From assembly GCF_028690125.1 (NCBI RefSeq), contig NZ_JAQVBV010000006.1:62001-126000 (forward strand): DNA of 64,000 nucleotides. The letters run 5' to 3'. The stretch is from Bacteroides sp. (GTDB lineage Bacteria; Bacteroidota; Bacteroidia; Bacteroidales; Bacteroidaceae). Each line of letters begins with the position of its first letter. The first letter of the stretch is position 1. Below are positions 34,750 to 42,515 of the stretch, piece after piece. The notes under the pieces were generated by a model that was not told the origin of the DNA, ran no database searches, and saw only the letters and a list, made by a program, of their open reading frames with translations. The translations under genes were made by a program, and so were the position numbers.

Positions 34750-37217
34750 AAAAAGTATGGATGTTGCTGGTTATCCACCTGATTCTATATACTCCCTCAG
34801 TAGTTCGTGCTGAAGATGAGATAGTTGTGTTCAAACTGATGGTGAATAATGAGGAGTTATCGCAGATTGAAACTATCTTTCGCTCAAACACTGTTTATGT
34901 AAGTGTATTAGAACTTATGGAGAAGTTGGGCTACTTTTACCAATATAATCAAGCCGACAGTCTTTTTGAAATGTGTTGTCCTGACAAATCGAATTGTTTC
35001 CAAATTCATGCCGATACTTTGTTTACAGGATCTGAAAAAAAAAATCTATCTGACTCTTTGTTGTTGGTCTATCCTGAAAATCTTTATCTACGTAGTGATT
35101 ATTTCGAGAAACTATGTGGTATTCAGCTGGAGATCATTTTTCAATCGTTTAAAATCAATGTAAAGAGTACACACTCTTTTCCATTCGAAATTCTGCGCGA
35201 GCGGGAACTTCGACGGTATAACTTTAAGACTAATCGTGAAAATAAGTTGATAGGGGATATTGATTCCATTCCTCTTCGTAATCTATCATTTAATACGCTG
35301 GGCTATGCTGTCACAGGAAACTTTTCTAAAAAGGGGCTGGAGGGGACTGATTTATTGGTTAGTACCAATGCCGAAATACTGGGAGGCGCATTGAACTTAA
35401 ACTATAATTACTCTGCGCAGAAACTAAATAACCGGCAGGAACTCAATTTCCGTCACATGTATGAGCTGAATCACCGTTGGATACGTCAATTCTCTGCATT
35501 TCGTCAATCGGGCACTTTGCTGATGTCTAACTTTGACGGATATGCAAATGGTATCTATCTGTCCAATGACAATGCTATGTTCTTCAATCGTCGATACTAT
35601 CTCTACAAAAGTAAAACCCGCCCTAATGAGAATGTTGAAATATACAGCAATGGTGAGTTGGTTTCGTTTGTAACAGCTGATTCGCTGGGAAACTTTGAAG
35701 CCATTGTACCGGTAATGGACGGAGTGAATACGCTTTCGGCTGTAACGGTCAATGAATATGGTGAATCAGCTTCTGATCAGCAATCTGTATATATGTCCCC
35801 TGACCTGTTACCCAACAAGCAATTTCGTTACCAGTTCTCTTCCGGTATTTCGGACAGTGGAAAATTTTTTTCCGGAATAATTGTAGAATATGGACTGACT
35901 CCTTTTCTCACAGTGACATCTCGAATGGAAACAGTTACGAAAGGGAAACATTCCTCGTTGCTTGCCGGGGCCGGGTTTAAATTTTCTTTATGGCGATGGT
36001 TGCAATGGGGAGGAGAGTATTATCCTCAACTAAAATATAAATTATTACTCACAGGTAGTGCTTGCCGTTATTTAGGATACAATGTGACATACGAGCAATA
36101 TCAAAAGGAACAGCGATTATTACCTTTGGCTCCATTACGCGATTTACGGGCGAGTATTAGTGGAGAAATTCCCTTTTTAAGTTTGAATAACAGTATTACT
36201 TTCTCTTTGCGTGATATCCAATACTCATCCACAGGTACATTTGCATCTTCTCTTCGTCTCAATGTATTTAGAGGAAACCTCCTATTTACGGGGCATGCTT
36301 CTACCGTTTCCCTGCAAAGTTTTTTATTCGAGAATTTCTCGTATGGACTCAGAATCGGATATAGGTTCAAACAGAATTTTTATAATGAACTATCTTATGA
36401 TTATCAGGCTGGGATTAACGAGCATCTATTTCGCGATCGGTTTCAATTCAAACTCACCAAGCAATTGCAAGGATATGCCACGGCTGATTATTATGCTCGT
36501 GCCCGACTCGTCAATGTTGAACTAGGCATTACTTATCGGGTGTCGTGGAGTACATTCAGAGGAGGAATACGATCGAATTTTCCGGGGTGGAACATGAACG
36601 TTGGGGCCGAAGGTGCCATGCGGCTTTATCCCGACCGCAACATCGGATGGGAGAATCGGAACTCTTTGGGAGCTTGCCTCCATGTAGCTGTCTTTGCCGA
36701 CACGAATGGGAATCAAGTTTACGATAAAGACGAGCCTATTATTCCGGAAGCAAAGGTATTGGTTAAAACGGGTGCTGAAGTGACTCGTAAGTCCACTGGC
36801 ATTTATTTCCGGAATATTGCACCTGGTTATGCTTTTAAAGTACATATACCCAGGCAGCCTTTGACTGATATCAGTTGGCAGATTACTCCTTTTGAGAAGA
36901 TACTCTATTTGTCGTCCGGGCAGTCGTACTCTTTGTATATTCCTGTGCAAGTAATTTCCGATGTATCCGGAGAAGTATATAGTATAGAGGCTGGAAAGCG
37001 AAAAAGTATCCGGGGAATGACTGTTAAGTTAGTGCGTCAGGGAGACAATTATACCGTTGAAGAATGTACAGATGAATGGGGAGGATACTACTTTAACGGT
37101 TTGACAGCAGGGACTTATGTAATAGAGTGCACGAGTGGGCAGCAGACAATTGTGATCCCGGAAGGAAGAGAAGGGATACAAATGGAAGGGGTTGATTTCA
37201 GGATCGATCAGAAATGA
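34728..37217 (+). CDS. Usher-like outer membrane protein with C-terminal beta domains
   Basis: 829 residues. Signal peptide (about 1-28), N-terminal soluble domain (30-160), then a long barrel-type region, interrupted by a plug/middle domain at about 298-357 (NENVEIYSNGELVSFVTADSLGNFEAIVPVMDG). The barrel has repeated alternating strands (FSSGISDSGKFFSGIIVEYG). The C-terminal ~170 residues contain two carboxypeptidase-regulatory/SdrD-B-like domains (VFADTNGNQVYDKDEPIIPEAKV; VSGEVYSIEAGKRKSIRGMTV). This fits a fimbrial usher of an unusual Bacteroidetes type. The start overlaps the chaperone gene; ATG at 34761 is an alternative. Confidence 0.7.
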   Translation: MDGRSKVKKVWMLLVIHLILYTPSVVRAEDEIVVFKLMVNNEELSQIETIFRSNTVYVSVLELMEKLGYFYQYNQADSLFEMCCPDKSNCFQIHADTLFTGSEKKNLSDSLLLVYPENLYLRSDYFEKLCGIQLEIIFQSFKINVKSTHSFPFEILRERELRRYNFKTNRENKLIGDIDSIPLRNLSFNTLGYAVTGNFSKKGLEGTDLLVSTNAEILGGALNLNYNYSAQKLNNRQELNFRHMYELNHRWIRQFSAFRQSGTLLMSNFDGYANGIYLSNDNAMFFNRRYYLYKSKTRPNENVEIYSNGELVSFVTADSLGNFEAIVPVMDGVNTLSAVTVNEYGESASDQQSVYMSPDLLPNKQFRYQFSSGISDSGKFFSGIIVEYGLTPFLTVTSRMETVTKGKHSSLLAGAGFKFSLWRWLQWGGEYYPQLKYKLLLTGSACRYLGYNVTYEQYQKEQRLLPLAPLRDLRASISGEIPFLSLNNSITFSLRDIQYSSTGTFASSLRLNVFRGNLLFTGHASTVSLQSFLFENFSYGLRIGYRFKQNFYNELSYDYQAGINEHLFRDRFQFKLTKQLQGYATADYYARARLVNVELGITYRVSWSTFRGGIRSNFPGWNMNVGAEGAMRLYPDRNIGWENRNSLGACLHVAVFADTNGNQVYDKDEPIIPEAKVLVKTGAEVTRKSTGIYFRNIAPGYAFKVHIPRQPLTDISWQITPFEKILYLSSGQSYSLYIPVQVISDVSGEVYSIEAGKRKSIRGMTVKLVRQGDNYTVEECTDEWGGYYFNGLTAGTYVIECTSGQQTIVIPEGREGIQMEGVDFRIDQK

Positions 37218-37287
37218 AACTCTTTTGATTAGAAAACACCAATTGATTGATCTGATTCTCGTTTATGTAAAGGAATAAACAAAGAAT

Positions 37288-37320
37288 AGGCTGCACAAAA
37301 GATTAAGTACAGCCTGTTTT
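37288..37320. terminator. Terminator after the usher gene
   Basis: Arms aggctgcac (37288-37296) and gtacagcct (37307-37315), with one G-U pair, followed by gtttt. Lies between convergent usher and pit genes. Confidence 0.7.
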
Positions 37321-37372
37321 CAAATGTAGATAGAACTTTTTTGAATAAGTTATTTCAATAGATGTTTTATCT

Positions 37373-38386
37373 TTAAAATAAAGAAATAATAAAATAAATA
37401 CCGGCAGCTAAGAGTCCACTGACAGGGATTGTCAGAACCCATGCTATCATTAAACTTTTTGTTACTCCCCATCGTACGGCTGATAAACGTTTGGTAGCTC
37501 CGACACCTATAATCGCTCCTGTAATGGTGTGAGTAGTACTGACGGGTATTTTCAACATTTCGGTAATATAAAGAGTAAAAGCACCGGCTGTTTCTGCAAT
37601 GACACCTTCCAATGGAGTTACTTTAGTAATCTTAGTACCCATTGTCTTTACAATTTTCCATCCTCCGGACATTGTGCCTAATGAAATTGCTGTAAAGCAA
37701 GAAAATGCCACCCAATCCGGTAAGTCATTGATACTGTTTATTCCTATACCTATTCCCATTGAGTGGGCAGCTATCATTGCAGCGGCAATGATACCCATTA
37801 CTTTTTGTGAGTCATTCAAGCCATGTCCTATGCTGAATAGGGCAGAGGATACGAGCTGCATCCTTTTGAACCAGACTTCAGCAGTGTGCGGGTGTGCCCG
37901 GCGACAAATATAAAGTACGAATAGTGTAAATCCAAAAGCGATGATCATTCCTATAAGAGGAGCCAGGAATATGAAAGCAGCAATTTTAAGAATGATACTG
38001 AGTTGGATCGCTTCAAAACCATGTGCCATGATAGCGGAGCCGGCAAATCCACCGATCAGAGTATGTGAAGAAGAGGAAGGGATACCTTTCCACCAAGTCA
38101 CTAAGTTCCAGACAATAGCTGCAATAATTCCCGCTAGTATAATCGGCAAAGTTATGTATTGTTCTATAACTGTTTTTGATACAGTATTTGCAATACCGAA
38201 TCCGCCAATTATATATTTGGCGATAAAAAAAGCGACGAAATTAAAGAAAGCTGCCCATATAACAGCCTGAAAAGGGGTAAGTACCCGGGTTGATACAATC
38301 GTAGCTATTGAATTTGCCGCATCATGAAAGCCATTGATATAATCAAATATCAAAGCCAGTATAATGATAATTACTAATAATTCCAT
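37373..38386 (-). CDS. Inorganic phosphate transporter, Pit family
   Basis: 337 residues, polytopic inner-membrane protein. The duplicated PiT motif is seen in the N-terminal FDYINGFHDAANSIATIVSTRVL and the C-terminal SVSTTHTITGAIIGVGATKRLSAVRWGV. Other hallmarks are GIPSSSSHTLIGGFAGSAIMAHG and SIGHGLNDSQKVMGIIAAAMIA. It imports phosphate with a metal ion by proton coupling in the family. It is 15 bp after the DUF47 gene on the minus strand, an arrangement in which the DUF47 protein modulates Pit. Confidence 0.92.
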   Translation of the reverse strand: MELLVIIIILALIFDYINGFHDAANSIATIVSTRVLTPFQAVIWAAFFNFVAFFIAKYIIGGFGIANTVSKTVIEQYITLPIILAGIIAAIVWNLVTWWKGIPSSSSHTLIGGFAGSAIMAHGFEAIQLSIILKIAAFIFLAPLIGMIIAFGFTLFVLYICRRAHPHTAEVWFKRMQLVSSALFSIGHGLNDSQKVMGIIAAAMIAAHSMGIGIGINSINDLPDWVAFSCFTAISLGTMSGGWKIVKTMGTKITKVTPLEGVIAETAGAFTLYITEMLKIPVSTTHTITGAIIGVGATKRLSAVRWGVTKSLMIAWVLTIPVSGLLAAGIYFIISLF

Positions 38387-38401
38387 GTGTTTCGCTCTGT
38401 T

Positions 38402-39049
38402 TTATGCGTACTTTACAATCAGGCTTTTTAATATTTTACCAACATGTTCGGCAGCATCAGTTGTTTTTTCAAGTTCATGCATAATCTCCTTGATTTTAAT
38501 CAGTTCGATGCAATCCTTCTCTTCTTCGAATAATTTTTTGATGAAGAATTCGTATACATCATCCGCTTGATTTTCTATGTCATGCAATTTGGTACAGCAT
38601 TCGCGAAGTGCTTTGGGGGCTTTACGAAAAGTTTCCAACTCATCCATAGCTTTACAGATATAGTAAGCTTCTTCTTGAATGAGTTTACTTAGTTCTTTGC
38701 CACTATTGGAGATCGGATGAGGATTGTAGATGGCGATACGTTTAGCACAACTGTTTATTCCATCAATAACATCGTCCATGCAGGAAGCCAAGTCATGAAT
38801 GTCTTCACGATCAAAGGGAGTGATAAATGTTGTACTTAGTTCGTCAAGAATCAGATGTGTCAATCTATCTCCTTCGCGTTCAAGTTCTTTTATTTTCTTG
38901 TAGTAATTTGTCCGTTCATCGGGCAGGTCATGTTGTAAACTCTCTACCAGAATAGCTGAAGAGGCGGATAATACTTCTGACAGTTGTTTCAATAAAGGAA
39001 AGAACTTCGGTTCATGAGGAGTAAACCTATTAAAGAAAGAATTTTTCAT
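38402..39049 (-). CDS. DUF47 family (PhoU-like) phosphate transport regulator
   Basis: 215 residues, all-helical, cytoplasmic. Features: NRFTPHEPKFFPLLKQLSEVLSASSAIL, LEREGDRLTHLILDELSTTFITPFDREDIHDLASCMDDVIDGINS, and a second repeat with IKEIMHELEKTTDAAEHVGKILKSLIVKYA. This is the Pit-accessory/DUF47 type related to PhoU. Immediately upstream of pit in the same operon (15 bp). Probably adjusts Pit activity. Confidence 0.88.
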   Translation of the reverse strand: MKNSFFNRFTPHEPKFFPLLKQLSEVLSASSAILVESLQHDLPDERTNYYKKIKELEREGDRLTHLILDELSTTFITPFDREDIHDLASCMDDVIDGINSCAKRIAIYNPHPISNSGKELSKLIQEEAYYICKAMDELETFRKAPKALRECCTKLHDIENQADDVYEFFIKKLFEEEKDCIELIKIKEIMHELEKTTDAAEHVGKILKSLIVKYA

Positions 39050-39133
39050 ACGTGTAAAGACATTAAATTATAATATTGTTTTTTATTTCAGTCAATGTGA
39101 TTTTTGCCAAACACCAACGTGTGCCTGTATCGT

Positions 39134-39775
39134 TTATTTTTTTGATTTTAATTTAGCTCGTATTACTTCTACCAAAGCTGGTAGTATGGAAATAAAGATA
39201 ATAGCTATAATCAGAAGTTTCAGGTTCTCCTGTACGAATGGTAGATCACCGAAAAGATAACCGGTATAACAGAAGATTACTACCCAAATAGCACCTCCAA
39301 TCAGATTATACAGCATGAAATAATAATAGTGCATTTTCCCCATTCCGGCAACGAAAGGTGCAAAAGTACGTACTATAGGAATAAATCTGGCAAGTATAAT
39401 CGTTTTGCCACCATATTTTTTGTAGAATTCGTGTGTCTTTTGCAGATGACTTTGTTTGAATATCCTGGAATTGGGATTGCTAAAGAGCTTTCGTCCGAAA
39501 TAGTGTCCAATCATGTAGTTACATGAATCGCCTAATACTGCTGCAATAAATAAAACTATGACAAGTAAATGTATTTCGATAGTCATATCGGGAAGAGCAG
39601 CTATAGCTCCTGCTACAAATAGCAGAGAATCTCCTGGAAGGAAAGGGGTGACTACCAGTCCCGTTTCACAGAAAATTATTATGAATAAGATGACATATGC
39701 CCAAGTGTGGTAATCCTGCACTATACTGATCATATATTGATCTATATGGAGTATAAAGTCTAATATAAATTCCAT
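39134..39775 (-). CDS. DedA family membrane protein
   Basis: 213 residues, several TM helices. DedA/SNARE-associated motifs: [39 protein letters not shown], and the hallmark F..R.IP..RTF.P..AG ([18 protein letters not shown]), then [17 protein letters not shown]. DedA proteins affect membrane homeostasis, and some transport lipid carriers such as undecaprenyl phosphate. It lies upstream of the DUF47-pit pair by 84 bp on the same strand, but a functional link is only positional. Confidence 0.9.
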   Translation of the reverse strand: MEFILDFILHIDQYMISIVQDYHTWAYVILFIIIFCETGLVVTPFLPGDSLLFVAGAIAALPDMTIEIHLLVIVLFIAAVLGDSCNYMIGHYFGRKLFSNPNSRIFKQSHLQKTHEFYKKYGGKTIILARFIPIVRTFAPFVAGMGKMHYYYFMLYNLIGGAIWVVIFCYTGYLFGDLPFVQENLKLLIIAIIFISILPALVEVIRAKLKSKK

Positions 39776-39857
39776 TCTTTTGGTGATTGATTATTTTCAA
39801 AAAGGAAATCCTGATATGAAAAGGACAGAGTTTGTCCTGAGAGAAATAAAAGAATGG

Positions 39858-40361
39858 CTAAATAAGTATACGTTTCAGAGTATAAATATAGTATCTGTAC
39901 GAGAGTCTGGTAGAATTTATATAGAAAGAGAGTTTTCCATTTGATTCTTTAGGTAATTGAGCTATTAGAAAACTAAGAATGAGGATTGTGATAGTAGAAA
40001 TATTGAATCTGAATACTTTTGAATAAGAGAGTCCCGAGTATGAAAATGAATTTCCTAATATACCACTGTTGAGACTATAGTCGTATTCTTTGTTACCAGA
40101 ATTGTAAGCAGAACTTTTTGTTGTGTATGATTGCTCGTCAGCAGACTCAGAAAACTGATGATTAGACTGGCTGTAAGATGGTGTACCCGTTACACCTGAT
40201 TCCGTTTGAATCTTTTGCCGTTCTTTGTCAGGAACGGAATGAAGTACGGATATCAGAAGAATACCTAACAATATACAGAATATGTATCTTATCATAACGG
40301 CTACAAATGTAGAAACAATTTTTAAGCAAAATATATATGAAAGCATAATTAACAATTTCAT
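39858..40361 (-). CDS. Small hypothetical membrane protein
   Basis: Up to 167 residues from the ATG at 40361; an internal Met at about residue 23 (40295) is a more conventional start, with a hydrophobic N-terminus IRYIFCILLGILLISVL that could be a signal or TM helix. The middle (residues 50-120) is Ser/Tyr/Gly-rich and disordered-looking, then another hydrophobic stretch ITILILSFLIAQL. No family recognised. Codon use and length make it plausible but weakly supported. Confidence 0.4.
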   Translation of the reverse strand: MKLLIMLSYIFCLKIVSTFVAVMIRYIFCILLGILLISVLHSVPDKERQKIQTESGVTGTPSYSQSNHQFSESADEQSYTTKSSAYNSGNKEYDYSLNSGILGNSFSYSGLSYSKVFRFNISTITILILSFLIAQLPKESNGKLSFYINSTRLSYRYYIYTLKRILI

Positions 40362-40414
40362 TTAATGCTATTACAATTTAGAGTGAAGCGAAGGAAAGAA
40401 TTTATAGAAAACAG

Positions 40415-40446
40415 TTAGGCTATTTGATACATATGCAGTAATTTTG
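40415..40446 (+). promoter_or_regulatory. Bacteroides-type promoter of the DUF4250 gene
   Basis: -33 TTAG at 40415-40418, -7 TAATTTTG at 40439-40446, 20 bp spacer, 26 bp before the ATG. Confidence 0.55.
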
Positions 40447-40471
40447 TACCGGAATTAAATTTGCTATTATT

Positions 40472-40648
40472 ATGGAATTGCCCAAAGACCCAATGATGCT
40501 GTTTAGCGTTATTAATATGAAACTGCGTGATTGCTATTCTTCACTTGACGAATTGTGTGAGGATATGCAAGTGGATAAGACCGAACTCGTCAATACACTA
40601 AAAGCTGTTGGTTTTGAATATAGTTCGGAGCATAATAAATTCTGGTAA
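40472..40648 (+). CDS. DUF4250 family small protein
   Basis: 58 residues, MELPKDPMMLFSVINMKLRDCYSSLDELCEDMQ, then VDKTELVNTLKAVGFEYS and a C-terminal FW. The opening ELPKDPMMLxSxxNMKLRD is characteristic of DUF4250, a small cytoplasmic protein found in many gut bacteria, of unknown function. Resembles a helix-turn-helix-like fold (the LDELCEDMQVDKTELVNTLKAVGF stretch), so it could be a small DNA-binding protein; this is inference. It is too short for routine ORF thresholds, but its own promoter precedes it. Confidence 0.8.
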   Translation: MELPKDPMMLFSVINMKLRDCYSSLDELCEDMQVDKTELVNTLKAVGFEYSSEHNKFW

Positions 40649-40968
40649 ACTTTTCCGGCAGGTTATAATATATACCAGATAAAAATTCTTTTAATAACCT
40701 TTTAAGTACTTGTTCATCATTTTATTATTTATCAAAGGCATCATCAGTTCGTGCTCTAGAGTATATTGTATAATATAAGCTAATTAACAACTCATATTTA
40801 TCATTTGGTAAAGACATTTCCATTATTATACTCCTTTCTTCTATTATACTTCTCTCTTTTTTCATTATATCTCAAGATCCATCTATTAATAAAAGTGAAA
40901 TCTCATCTTTCGGATTTAACTTCAGCCATTTTCTTCGTTCTAAATTGACAAAGCCCAGAAATGAATAA
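40649..40968. other. Intergenic stretch before the ECF sigma gene
   Basis: AT-rich, 320 bp. No ORF, terminator or clear promoter seen beyond weak A/T words. Confidence 0.4.
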
Positions 40969-41505
40969 ATGATAAACGAAATTAAAATCCGGGAAGCTTG
41001 TGCCTCCAATTGCGATAAAGGCTTCAAGTTACTGATGGATAACTTTCAAGAACCGATATATTATTATATCCGGCGGATAGTAGTATCTCACGAAGATGCT
41101 GAAGATATTCTGCAAGAGGTTTTTATCAGGGTATTCCGTCACTTGGATCATTTTCGTAATGAAAGTTCATTAAGTACATGGATATACAGGATTGCTACTA
41201 ATGAATGTCTTCGTTTTCTGAATACTCGTAAAGAAGGAGTCATTTCTTCGGAAGAAGTACAAGAGGATTTGATTGGTAAACTGAAAGCTTCCGATTATGT
41301 AGATTATGAAAACGAATTGGCAGTGAAGTTTCAGGAGGCTATATTAAGTTTGCCGGAGAAACAACGGCTTGTTTTCAACTTACGCTATTATGATGAATTG
41401 GAATATGAGGAGATTGCACGCATTCTGGATAGCAAAGTAGAAACACTCAAGGTAAATTATCACTATGCGAAAGATAAGATAAAGGAATTTATATTAAATA
41501 GATAA
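40969..41505 (+). CDS. ECF RNA polymerase sigma factor
   Basis: 178 residues. Region 2 (about 20-90: LLMDNFQEPIYYYIRRIVVSHEDAEDILQEVFIRVFRHLD, then FRNESSLSTWIYRIATNECLRFLN) and region 4 (about 118-175: QEAILSLPEKQRLVFNLRYYDELEYEEIARILDSKVETLKVNYHYAKDKIKEF) are both complete, so it is a two-domain sigma-70 ECF factor. A single-TM protein follows by 4 bp and presumably is the anti-sigma factor, followed by a Spy-like protein and a barrel. The upstream signal is unknown. Confidence 0.9.
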   Translation: MINEIKIREACASNCDKGFKLLMDNFQEPIYYYIRRIVVSHEDAEDILQEVFIRVFRHLDHFRNESSLSTWIYRIATNECLRFLNTRKEGVISSEEVQEDLIGKLKASDYVDYENELAVKFQEAILSLPEKQRLVFNLRYYDELEYEEIARILDSKVETLKVNYHYAKDKIKEFILNR

Positions 41506-41509
41506 CATT

Positions 41510-41869
41510 ATGGATAAAGATTTTGATTTTGACAGTATTGGTAAGCAGACTCCATATCGTACTTCCGATCATTTTTTCGAAAAAGTTCAGCAGAAAGTTA
41601 TGGTGCGTACCGGCATTGAGCAACGTCGGAAAAAACGTCGGTTGCAGATGATCATCGCTACAACATTTGCTGCAGCCGCCATGTTGGTGGGAATCTTGTT
41701 TGTTCCATCATTCCTCCCGGTGGATTCTCCATCGTCGGATGCAAAAGTGTTAGCTATTGATCATGCTACAATTTCCACAGATCCGGTGGATAGTTGGATT
41801 AAGAATCTTTCAGATGAGGAGTTGGAAGAGCTCGTCAGCTTCTCTGAGAATGATATATTTTTAAATTAA
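41510..41869 (+). CDS. Probable anti-sigma factor, single-pass
   Basis: 119 residues: cytoplasmic N-terminus of ~45 residues (MDKDFDFDSIGKQTPYRTSDHFFEKVQQKVM), a TM helix at about 48-69 (IIATTFAAAAMLVGILFVPSFL), and an acidic extracytoplasmic tail (ELEELVSFSENDIFLN). Size, topology and 4 bp spacing after the ECF sigma gene fit an anti-sigma protein, although it lacks a recognised zinc motif. Function is inferred from context. Confidence 0.6.
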   Translation: MDKDFDFDSIGKQTPYRTSDHFFEKVQQKVMVRTGIEQRRKKRRLQMIIATTFAAAAMLVGILFVPSFLPVDSPSSDAKVLAIDHATISTDPVDSWIKNLSDEELEELVSFSENDIFLN

Positions 41870-41898
41870 GTAAGTGAATCAATTAAAAAGTTAGAATT

Positions 41899-42471
41899 AT
41901 GAAGAAGTTTATGTATGTAGTGATAGCTACCTTGTTAATAGGTAGTCAGATAACCCTTTCTGCTCAGAATAAAGACAACAAGGAGAAGAAACAACGCCCT
42001 ACACCGGAGCAGATGATGCAGATGCAGACTAATCAGATTATAAAATCGTTGATGTTGGATGATGCAACGGCTGCTAAGTTTACTCCTATATATCAGAATT
42101 ATGTGAAAGAATTGCGTGAATGCCGCATGATGAACTATAAGTCAAGAGTGAAGAAAGATGCCGCTCAAGGTGCTGAGGCTGATAAAACTCCGAAACAGGC
42201 AATGACAGATGCAGACATTGCTAAAATGCTGAAAGACCAATTTGCGCAGAGCCGTAAAATGTTAGATATCCGTGAGAAGTATTACAAAGAATTCAGCAAG
42301 ATACTTTCTCAAAAGCAGATATTGAGAATCTATCAGCAGGAAAAGAGTAATGCAAATAAATTCAGAAAAGAATTTGACCGTAGAAAAGGTCAGAACTCTG
42401 GCCAGAGACCCGGGCAGGGAGATCGTCAAAGACAACAAAAGCAGCATACTCAGCATCATTCACAGAAATAG
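41899..42471 (+). CDS. Spy/CpxP-like periplasmic protein
   Basis: 190 residues with signal peptide (MKKFMYVVIATLLIGSQITLSAQ). The mature part is helical and charged: KQRPTPEQMMQMQTNQIIKSLMLDDATAAKFTPIYQNYVKELR, then LDIREKYYKEFSKILSQKQILRIYQQEKS, ending in a Gln/Arg/His-rich basic tail (QRPGQGDRQRQQKQHTQHHSQK). The layout with DAxxAKFxPIYxxY resembles LTxxQ/DUF4890 Spy-like envelope chaperones. It is probably controlled by the adjacent ECF sigma factor and acts in the periplasm with the following barrel. Confidence 0.65.
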   Translation: MKKFMYVVIATLLIGSQITLSAQNKDNKEKKQRPTPEQMMQMQTNQIIKSLMLDDATAAKFTPIYQNYVKELRECRMMNYKSRVKKDAAQGAEADKTPKQAMTDADIAKMLKDQFAQSRKMLDIREKYYKEFSKILSQKQILRIYQQEKSNANKFRKEFDRRKGQNSGQRPGQGDRQRQQKQHTQHHSQK

Positions 42472-42515
42472 GTGATTAGGTTTATTATAGTTTTATTTTA
42501 CTAGATCAACACAAA

